Assembly: GCA_900554895.1 (NCBI GenBank)
Contig: USIX01000002.1
Location: 1 to 44,524 of the forward strand
Direction: 5' to 3'
Source of the DNA: an uncultured Megamonas sp.
GTDB lineage: Bacteria; Bacillota; Negativicutes; Selenomonadales; Selenomonadaceae
Length of the DNA: 44,524 nucleotides
Shown: positions 29,838 to 37,311 of the stretch, piece by piece
Layout: each line of letters starts with the position of its first letter
How positions within the stretch are numbered: the stretch's first letter is position 1
The notes under the pieces: model-generated
Database searches by the model: none
Seen by the model: the letters and a program-made list of their open reading frames with translations, nothing else
Told to the model about the DNA's origin: nothing
Translations under genes and position numbers: made by a program

Positions 29838-32747
29838 ATGAGTATAAATAAAATTATTAATGGACCATATTTATTGGCTCCGACAACTTCACAAATTACA
29901 ATAGCTTGGGAAATGATACAATCGCATAATTTAAAACTTATTTATAGTAATGCAGAAAATACTATGATTTGTGTCAACATCCAGCATAAATGTGAACCGG
30001 CCTGCCTAGAATATATAAATGGCTGTTATTTGTATACATGCGTACTTAAGAACCTCCAAGCAGGAAGCTGCTATACCTATCAGATTTATGATAACGAACA
30101 GTTATTATCACAAGGTAAGTTCCGTACTTTTCAGGAAAAACCGGATAAAATCCGCTTAATAACAATCTCCGATTCACATCTTTTTCATACTGAAAAACAA
30201 TTTAACGCTATGATAGATAAAATATCTCCCGACTTAATTCTACACAGCGGTGATATTTCCTTCGGTACAGGGTACCAACGCGAACAGTACGAACAAAATT
30301 GGTTCCAGAAAATTCCTGAAGTCCTGAAAAAAATTCCTGTATATTATGTGCCGGGAAATCACGATGACGGTAATTTCTACGAAACTTTTTTTGCCACTCC
30401 TCAAGCTGAAACGGTAAATACATTTGACAATGGCTATACTTATTCCTTTGATTACGGGAATACTCACTTTGTTATGGTTAACAGTAATCCTTGGGGACTG
30501 TTTGAAATGAATGCTGTTAATTCCGGATTGAATGCTGATAATAAGACAAAAAAATATATCTCCGATATTTTAAAATGGGTTGAAGCTGATTTAAATACGC
30601 CAAAAGCAAAAAAAGCAAAATGGCGCATTATGGTTTTACATCATCCGTATACGGATGAATTCAACAATAAATACATTGTGCCGATTGCCGAACGCAATAA
30701 AGTAAATTTAGTTATTGGCGGTCATTTACACTACTATACAAAAACAGTTTCTATAAATCCCGATGTAGGCACTAAAACAATATATATTTCACAAGGCAGC
30801 CTGCAAGATGCAGAAGCCGATATATCCAAAATAGAAGAACGCCGCTTATTTGGCGATTTTCCTGAAGTTATGGCTATAGGACATAACAACTACGGTATAC
30901 TTGAAATTGACGATAATGAGCTTTGTTATAATTTATACGGCTTTACCAACAATTCATCTGAATTGGTAGACACCATAAGAATAAACCACAATCCAGATAA
31001 ACTGAAAATAGAAGATATTGAAATAACACGCTTGGATAATATCGGTAACGTAGAGATATCCGCTCAAATACAAAATATAAGCAACAATCTAACTGCAGCC
31101 AAATTATCTCTTTTTGACAATAAAAAAGAACATATCATTAATCTTTTTGGCAATAAGAAAAATTCACATGTAATATTGCTGGAAGCTAATGAACAGCGAA
31201 AAGTACATCTTTTCTATCAGGCCATTGAACCTGGCAGACATGAAATACGTGTTGAAAACATTGTTCAGGACATTCTCGTTTTTGAACCGAACCAGTTATC
31301 CTTTGAACATATGAAACTGTTCGTCAGCAATGAAAATAAAGGCGATTGTCTCAATGCCAGCATTGAAGCAACTAATAATCTGGACCGTGAAATATTCACG
31401 TCCGTACCGTTATATATAAATCAGCATATTGCCGAAAGTAAAAATGTATTCTTTCGCGCTCATGAAAAAAAGAGTTTATATTTCAATTATAAATTTGAAC
31501 AATCTGGCAGTTATCAAATAAGCATAGCCGATCAATTGCCAAAACAAATTCAAATCGAAGGCGGCATCCGCATTGTACCACGAATACACGATAAATCCGG
31601 GAATGGTCATTACGCTCTACTGCACGGCACACCGAAAGTAATATCATCTTCCGATAAGGTAGAAGTTTCCTTAGAATCCTATGATGATTATATTGAAATC
31701 CCCCCTAGCGAAGATTTCATTGTAAAAGATGCTTTCTGCGGCATGGTGTGGGCAAAAATAGAACGATTGGCACATAAAAGTGAAATGGGACATAATCCGT
31801 TAATGGTTAAAGGCAAATCTGTCGGCTGGGGCGCTACATATCTAATGCGAATGGTTGTAGAACGCGCCGGCGGATTAAAATGGGGCACTTGCCATGATAT
31901 TACAGAATATTCCTGGCAAGGCGGTCAGGCCGATATTGGTAACTGGACACATTACACCATGTCATTTGATAAAAAATTAGGCGGTAATTCTTATTGCAAT
32001 GATAAATGTGTCGCTCATATCACTGGGATAGATACTAAATGCCAACTGCGCCAGTGGGAACATGAGCCAATATTTATCGGCTATTCCTATATAGGTCATA
32101 TTATCCCAGAAATAAACCGTCCTAAATATTTCACGCATATGCCTGCTAAAATCAGTCAAGTAAGATTTTATACAAATAATATTACCAGCGTAGAAAACGC
32201 TTTTATTGATAAACATCCCGAACAGCAAGGACCAAAATATACCGATTTGGCCGTATGGCTGGATTTCAAAGATATTCTTACCATAGGAACACATATTACA
32301 CAGTGGCGTCATCCGGCTATTTACAATCCTGAATTCAAAACAGCTAAAAAATACTGGCAGTTTAGGCAGCTAAAAATAAAAGCTGTTATTCCGATACGTG
32401 CATCTATAAAAACTACGGTCGAAGTATCTGATGATGGTTCCACCGTAAAGAATGCAAAAAAAATCACCGTAAAAGACGGTACAAATTATATTGATCTATC
32501 CTGTCTGCCTCAAGCACAGTACATTCGTCTCATTACAGAAATGACAGCTGATGTAGGCAGCGATGGAACTTTTATCCCTGAACTGAAAGAATACCAGATA
32601 TCCGCTTCCAACGGATTGAATTTCACAGACATAAACTGGTCCACACGCAATGACTGGGAAAAAGGTACTTTCACAGGAGCCACGGGTTTTGCGCCTGTAG
32701 GACGTCTGCGTGAATATCCTGAATACACGGATATAATTCACGGTTAA
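29838..32747 (+). CDS. Large multidomain calcineurin-type metallophosphoesterase with LamG-like region
   Basis: This is a 969-residue protein. An N-terminal Fn3-like domain (residues ~5-97, as in purple acid phosphatases) precedes a metallophosphoesterase domain (~104-345). All metal motifs of the latter are present: ISDSHLF, HSGDISFG, PGNHDDGNF, LHHPYTDEF and GGHLHYYT. Two probable Ig-like domains follow (~395-575), then a LamG/concanavalin-like jelly roll opening with VPRIHDKSGNGHYALLHGT (~580-800), and a C-terminal beta-sandwich with a discoidin-like look (~830-950). No signal peptide or anchor is visible, although the accessory domains are typical of exported proteins. The ATG follows AGAGGTG, and the upstream frame offers no alternative start. 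It probably hydrolyses phosphate mono- or diesters. A terminator lies downstream. Confidence 0.8.
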   Translation: MSINKIINGPYLLAPTTSQITIAWEMIQSHNLKLIYSNAENTMICVNIQHKCEPACLEYINGCYLYTCVLKNLQAGSCYTYQIYDNEQLLSQGKFRTFQEKPDKIRLITISDSHLFHTEKQFNAMIDKISPDLILHSGDISFGTGYQREQYEQNWFQKIPEVLKKIPVYYVPGNHDDGNFYETFFATPQAETVNTFDNGYTYSFDYGNTHFVMVNSNPWGLFEMNAVNSGLNADNKTKKYISDILKWVEADLNTPKAKKAKWRIMVLHHPYTDEFNNKYIVPIAERNKVNLVIGGHLHYYTKTVSINPDVGTKTIYISQGSLQDAEADISKIEERRLFGDFPEVMAIGHNNYGILEIDDNELCYNLYGFTNNSSELVDTIRINHNPDKLKIEDIEITRLDNIGNVEISAQIQNISNNLTAAKLSLFDNKKEHIINLFGNKKNSHVILLEANEQRKVHLFYQAIEPGRHEIRVENIVQDILVFEPNQLSFEHMKLFVSNENKGDCLNASIEATNNLDREIFTSVPLYINQHIAESKNVFFRAHEKKSLYFNYKFEQSGSYQISIADQLPKQIQIEGGIRIVPRIHDKSGNGHYALLHGTPKVISSSDKVEVSLESYDDYIEIPPSEDFIVKDAFCGMVWAKIERLAHKSEMGHNPLMVKGKSVGWGATYLMRMVVERAGGLKWGTCHDITEYSWQGGQADIGNWTHYTMSFDKKLGGNSYCNDKCVAHITGIDTKCQLRQWEHEPIFIGYSYIGHIIPEINRPKYFTHMPAKISQVRFYTNNITSVENAFIDKHPEQQGPKYTDLAVWLDFKDILTIGTHITQWRHPAIYNPEFKTAKKYWQFRQLKIKAVIPIRASIKTTVEVSDDGSTVKNAKKITVKDGTNYIDLSCLPQAQYIRLITEMTADVGSDGTFIPELKEYQISASNGLNFTDINWSTRNDWEKGTFTGATGFAPVGRLREYPEYTDIIHG

Positions 32748-32800
32748 AAAAGTTGTGCAAAGTGACGAAAGTTACTTCCATCATAAAATCTTCTCTCTTT

Positions 32801-32834
32801 AAAACTCATTCATTAATTTGAATGAGTTTTTTTT
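32801..32834 (+). terminator. Rho-independent terminator
   Basis: AAAACTCATTCA (32801-32812) pairs with TGAATGAGTTTT (32819-32830) and is followed by further T's. It separates the metallophosphoesterase from the phytase genes. Confidence 0.88.
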
Positions 32835-32986
32835 ATAATAAACAAGATATTTAAGTATATTCGACAATAATATAACAATAATTTATAGATAATAAAAACT
32901 GATAGTTGATATAATTCAAATATATTGAAAATTAATAAATAAATCTAGATTTATAAAACAATTTATTAAAATCAAGGAGTATCATT

Positions 32987-33928
32987 ATGAAAGTCAATTT
33001 GTTAAACAAAAAAATTTTAGGCACTCTTTTAGCTACTTTAATCTGCTGTAGTACAGCTCTGGCAGCTGAACCAGCAGAAGGCGTACAAATCTTAAAATAT
33101 GACAGACCGGCTAATATGTCATATCTGCCGGACAATTTCCGTACGGCACAAAGCATTTACAAAAGTCCCAACCAAAATACACCATCCAGAGAAGGCTTGG
33201 ATAAACTGAGACTATCCGGCAGCAGTTTCTTTGCAAAAAAAGAATTCAGTGAAATGATGAAATATCTGCCTCAAAAAGATGTTGTTATTCTAGATTTACG
33301 CAATGAATCACACGGTTATATCAATGATAACGCTATAAGCTGGTACAGCAGATACAAGACTATCAACAAAGGTTTAACTGCAGCGCAAATTGATAAACGC
33401 GAACATGAATTATTAAATAATGCTCTCAATAATAAAAATGTTGATATTGCTATACAAAATAAAGATAAATCCGTAAAAGCTTTCATTAATGAAAAAGTTG
33501 ATTCCGTTATGACGGAAAAAGAATTTGTCGAATCACAGGGCATAAAATACCATCGTATTCCTGTAATGGATTACAGTGCACCTACCGTTCAAAATGTTGA
33601 TGATTTCTTATCCTTCTATAAAAGCCTGCCAAAAAATGCGTGGATACATGCCCATTGTGAAGCCGGTGTAGGTCGTACTACTATGTTTTTAAGCATGATT
33701 GATATGATAAATAATGCTGATAAACTAAGCTATGATGAAATTATGTCTCGTCAGGTATTACTCGGCGGACAGGATGTTAGAAAATCCACTTCTAGTGACC
33801 CGTATAAAAAAGCAAATTATCCGAAACGTGCTGCTTTTACTAAACATTTTTATGATTATGTCAAAGCAAATCCAGATTTAAAAATGTCGTACAGTGCATG
33901 GGCAAAACAGCAGGGATATCAAGATTAA
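32987..33928 (+). CDS. Secreted PTP-like inositol polyphosphatase (phytase), single domain
   Basis: This protein of 313 residues has a Sec signal peptide (LLATLICCSTALA, cleavage near AEP, residue ~28) and one cysteine-phosphatase domain of the PhyA (protein-tyrosine-phosphatase-like phytase) family. The P-loop is HAHCEAGVGRTTMF with Cys224 and Arg230, identical in the core to the HCEAGVGRTT loop of Selenomonas ruminantium PhyA. The presumed general acid is Asp195 in MDYSAP, 29 residues before the cysteine. LPDNFRTAQ and LRNESHGYIND are conserved with the next protein. It is expected in the periplasm or on the surface, removing phosphates stepwise from inositol phosphates. The ATG follows AAGGAG. 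It lies 40 nt before a tandem-domain paralogue. Confidence 0.9.
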   Translation: MKVNLLNKKILGTLLATLICCSTALAAEPAEGVQILKYDRPANMSYLPDNFRTAQSIYKSPNQNTPSREGLDKLRLSGSSFFAKKEFSEMMKYLPQKDVVILDLRNESHGYINDNAISWYSRYKTINKGLTAAQIDKREHELLNNALNNKNVDIAIQNKDKSVKAFINEKVDSVMTEKEFVESQGIKYHRIPVMDYSAPTVQNVDDFLSFYKSLPKNAWIHAHCEAGVGRTTMFLSMIDMINNADKLSYDEIMSRQVLLGGQDVRKSTSSDPYKKANYPKRAAFTKHFYDYVKANPDLKMSYSAWAKQQGYQD

Positions 33929-33968
33929 TTATTAATCATCTACACTTAATACGTTAGGAAGTTTTACT

Positions 33969-35894
33969 ATGAAAAAATTAGTCCAAAAGAAAATGCTATT
34001 GTCTTTAGCAATTTCATTTTCCGTAATGTTGGAAACTGTAAGTATCAGCTTCGCTGAACAAATAACAGAAAAAACTCCAACGCCGACAGTACCCGTTGTC
34101 GCAAAAGTCAACCAACAGAATTTAAACATCGTAAAAAATGGACCAGCTCTTGCCTTAAAAATAGACAGACAGGATATTTATCAACTGCCACGCAATTTTC
34201 GCACAGGCAATGATAAATTCACCGGCATAACAAAAGACGGTAAAATTCCTTCCAGAGTCGGCATGGATAAAATGAATGTATCGGCCAGCAGTACTTTTTC
34301 CGAAAAAGAACTCGAAGCAATTTTAGACAATATTCCTGTAAAACCAAACCAGTTCTACGATATCGACCTCAGAGGTGAATCACATGGTTATATAAACGGA
34401 ACTTCCGTCAGCTGGTTCGCCGACCATAATTGGGGTAATGATGGCAGAAGTCAGGAAATAATTGAAAATCTGGAAAAAGAACAATTAGAACAAGTAAAAA
34501 ATTCCTCACCTGTTATGATTTACCGTTTTGATGATAGCAAAAACGTTCTGCTTACTCCAACAGTAATGGACGTAAATAAAGTACGTACAGAAGAAGAACT
34601 GGTTAAAGACCACGGTGCTAATTATTTCAGACTGGCACTTTCAGACCATTTCCGCCCTGAAGATGGCGATGTTGACAAATTCCTCAACTTCTATAAGCAA
34701 TTGCCGAAAGATGCCTGGCTACATTACCATTGCTTTGCCGGTATGGGACGTACGACAATCTTCATGGTAATGCACGATATTTTAAAAAATGCTAAAAATG
34801 TAAGTTTTGATGATATCATTCAGCGCCAGAAGCTCATCGGTATTGTCGATTTAAGCGAAATTCCGGATAGTAAAAAAAATTGGGGAAGAAAAGCATATAT
34901 CGAACGATACCAGTTTGTAAAACATTTTTATGACTATGTAAAAGCAAATCCTAATTTGAAAAAATCCTGGTCGCAATGGGCCAAAGAACACAGTTATGAA
35001 ACATATACACCGGATTATGCTGGTTATATCTGGCGAATTGACGCCGAAAACAAAACCGAATTGCCGAGAAATTTCCGCACTTCCAATTCTAATTTCAAAA
35101 CAGTAAATCCGAAATATGATTTAGATGCAAATTACATTCCGTCGAAAAAAGGATTAGATACATTAAATGTTTCCGGCAGTGCTCAATTTTCCGTCAGTCA
35201 ATTTCAGGAACTTGTCAAAAATCTAAAATCACAGACTGTAAATCCGATTTATATCATCGATTTAAGACAGGAATCACACGGTTTCTTTAATAATAGTAAA
35301 GCCGTAAGCTGGTACGGCCACCGTGATTGGTCCAATATTGATAAAACAATCAGTCAAATTATCAAAGATGAACATAATCGTTTAAATGATGCTAAAAATA
35401 AAACGGTAATTACGGGTATCATTAAATCCGATAAAACAGTCAGCACAGATAAAGAAAACGTAAAATCAGTATTGACAGAAAAAGAATTAGTGGAACGCGC
35501 CGGCTTAAATTATGTGCGTATTACAGCTACTGACCATGTATGGCCGTCGCCAGAAAATATTGACCAATTTATCAATCTGTACAAGAAACTGCCGCAAAAA
35601 TCATGGCTGCATTTCCACTGCGAGGCTGGTGAAGGACGTACTACAGCTTATATGGCAATGTATGATATGATGAAAAATCCCGATGTATCCTTAAAGGATA
35701 TTCTGTACCGTCAGCATTTACTCGGCGGTAATTATGTTGCTTATACTATAAAAAATCCAAAATCCAGTGAATGGAAAGCAGATTATTATCATCAAAAGGC
35801 ACAGATGATTAATAAATTCTATCAGTACGTTCAGGAAAATCATCAGGATAATTACCAAACTTCCTGGTCCGACTGGTTAAAAACACATGAATAA
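33969..35894 (+). CDS. Secreted tandem-domain PTP-like inositol polyphosphatase (phytase)
   Basis: This protein of 641 residues has a signal peptide (MKKLVQKKMLLSLAISF to ISFA, residue ~29) and two PTP-like phytase domains, resembling the tandem phytase of Mitsuokella. Domain 1 (~55-345) has P-loop HYHCFAGMGRTT (Cys255) with acid Asp226 in SDHFRP. Domain 2 (~355-640) has HFHCEAGEGRTT (Cys551) with Asp522 in TDHVWP. Both keep Cys, Arg and Asp with the same 29-residue spacing, so both may be active. The second loop residue (Phe in domain 1, Glu in domain 2) and the GMGR/GEGR variation suggest different preferences. LPRNFRT and LRGESHGYING / LRQESHGFFNN repeat in each. It is co-oriented with the single-domain gene and the porin. 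Confidence 0.9.
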   Translation: MKKLVQKKMLLSLAISFSVMLETVSISFAEQITEKTPTPTVPVVAKVNQQNLNIVKNGPALALKIDRQDIYQLPRNFRTGNDKFTGITKDGKIPSRVGMDKMNVSASSTFSEKELEAILDNIPVKPNQFYDIDLRGESHGYINGTSVSWFADHNWGNDGRSQEIIENLEKEQLEQVKNSSPVMIYRFDDSKNVLLTPTVMDVNKVRTEEELVKDHGANYFRLALSDHFRPEDGDVDKFLNFYKQLPKDAWLHYHCFAGMGRTTIFMVMHDILKNAKNVSFDDIIQRQKLIGIVDLSEIPDSKKNWGRKAYIERYQFVKHFYDYVKANPNLKKSWSQWAKEHSYETYTPDYAGYIWRIDAENKTELPRNFRTSNSNFKTVNPKYDLDANYIPSKKGLDTLNVSGSAQFSVSQFQELVKNLKSQTVNPIYIIDLRQESHGFFNNSKAVSWYGHRDWSNIDKTISQIIKDEHNRLNDAKNKTVITGIIKSDKTVSTDKENVKSVLTEKELVERAGLNYVRITATDHVWPSPENIDQFINLYKKLPQKSWLHFHCEAGEGRTTAYMAMYDMMKNPDVSLKDILYRQHLLGGNYVAYTIKNPKSSEWKADYYHQKAQMINKFYQYVQENHQDNYQTSWSDWLKTHE

Positions 35895-35902
35895 CAACAA
35901 AG

Positions 35903-35946
35903 GTATTGCAGTGAAGCCTATTTCGATAACACCTTCACTGCAATAC
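35903..35946 (+). repeat. Intergenic hairpin between phytase and porin genes
   Basis: GTATTGCAGTGAAG (35903-35916) is perfectly inverted as CTTCACTGCAATAC (35933-35946) with a 16-nt loop. There is no T-run, so it is more likely an mRNA stabiliser or processing site than a terminator. Confidence 0.6.
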
Positions 35947-35987
35947 TTAATATACTACAGTAAATATTAAAACTCGGAGAAATTATC

Positions 35988-37241
35988 ATGTATAAAAAAT
36001 TTTTTTCTATGACAATACCAATGATATTAACAACAGCCGCAACAACCGGCATAACATTTGCCGCTTCCAATCCTTTCAGCGATGTTCCAACCGACAGCTG
36101 GGCATACGAAGCAGTCAATCAACTTGCCCATGACGGAGTAATAGACGGATATCCTGATGGTACCTACAGAGGACAAAAGAATATGACCCGTTTTGAAATG
36201 GCGCAAATTGTTGCCAGAGCCATGACGAAAACAGATTTATCTAAAGCAGATAAAGCAACAGTCGATAAACTTGCAGCCGAATTCAGTGAAGAATTAAATA
36301 ATTTGGGTGTACGTGTTTCCGACCTCGAAAAAAAATCCGACAATCTCAAATGGAGCGGAAAATTAAAATACAAATATAAACAGCAAAACCATGATGTCGG
36401 TAAAGATAAACGCTCCAATAAAATAGAAGTCCGCATGGAGCCTAAAGCCTATATTGGTGATACCGGCTGGACGGCCAATGCCCGTATCAAATATGTATTT
36501 CAACCAGAAAAAGCTTCCAATGCAGACATGACCGTAGACCGTGCCTATGTAAAAGGGCCGTTATTTGGTACCACTGTAACGGCAGGTCTTACACCAATAG
36601 ATGTCACCCAAGGCGTATTATTCGATGATGCTTTAACTGGTATTACATCTGAATTCGGCAGTGATGTGCTCAACACAAAAATATATCTAGGACGCTACAG
36701 TGAAGTCGGTCATGATAACAAAGAAGACAACCAATCTAACAAGGATATCACCGCCGATTATTACGGCGTGCAATTTGATTATACACCAACTGATAAACTG
36801 GCCTTAAACGCCGGTTATATAAACTTAAACGGACTTGATAATAATAAATTAATCACGGTAAAAGATAATGAAGCCAATATCTGGTACGCCGGAACCGATT
36901 ATGAATTTATAGATAATCTACATTTTGTCGGTGAATTCGTCCAAAATACCGATGCTGAAAAATACAAGAATGCTTACTTTATGGAACTCCGCTATAAAGA
37001 AGCCAAAGCGCATGACCCAGGTTCCTGGGGAATGTATGCTGGCTATCGCAGTTTTGGCGATAACGTTACCATTGAAACAAATTTTGATGATGCTGATGCC
37101 AATCAAAAAGGTTTTGTTCTCGGTGCTTCCTATACATTTGCTGATAATATCATGGGACAGTTGCAATACTTCAATGGTAAAGATATTTCTACTGATACAG
37201 ATGCTGATACTGTTTATGGTAATATCGAATTTAAATTCTAA
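35988..37241 (+). CDS. SLH-domain outer-membrane porin (OmpM-like)
   Basis: This protein of 417 residues has a signal peptide (FFSMTIPMILTTAATTGITF, cleavage after FAA, ~residue 26). One SLH domain follows (NPFSDVPTDSWAYEAVNQLA, GVIDGYPDGTYRGQ, MTRFEMAQIVARAM, ~28-78). A short coiled coil (~85-120, VDKLAAEFSEELNNLGVRVS) leads to a C-terminal beta-barrel of alternating amphipathic strands ending in VYGNIEFKF, with the terminal Phe typical of barrel proteins. In Negativicutes such OmpM/Mep45 proteins tether the outer membrane to peptidoglycan through SLH and form general pores. Following the phytase genes, it could serve uptake of the released products. It ends at a terminator. Confidence 0.92.
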   Translation: MYKKFFSMTIPMILTTAATTGITFAASNPFSDVPTDSWAYEAVNQLAHDGVIDGYPDGTYRGQKNMTRFEMAQIVARAMTKTDLSKADKATVDKLAAEFSEELNNLGVRVSDLEKKSDNLKWSGKLKYKYKQQNHDVGKDKRSNKIEVRMEPKAYIGDTGWTANARIKYVFQPEKASNADMTVDRAYVKGPLFGTTVTAGLTPIDVTQGVLFDDALTGITSEFGSDVLNTKIYLGRYSEVGHDNKEDNQSNKDITADYYGVQFDYTPTDKLALNAGYINLNGLDNNKLITVKDNEANIWYAGTDYEFIDNLHFVGEFVQNTDAEKYKNAYFMELRYKEAKAHDPGSWGMYAGYRSFGDNVTIETNFDDADANQKGFVLGASYTFADNIMGQLQYFNGKDISTDTDADTVYGNIEFKF

Positions 37242-37260
37242 TAACCACCTACTCAAATAA

Positions 37261-37310
37261 AAAAAGAGTTATAACAAAACCATTTTATGCTTTGTTATAA
37301 CTCTTTTTTC
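37261..37310. terminator. Bidirectional rho-independent terminator
   Basis: AAAAAGAGTTATAACAAA (37261-37278) pairs perfectly with TTTGTTATAACTCTTTTT (37291-37308). It sits between the convergent porin gene and metH. Confidence 0.93.
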
Positions 37311-37311
37311 T

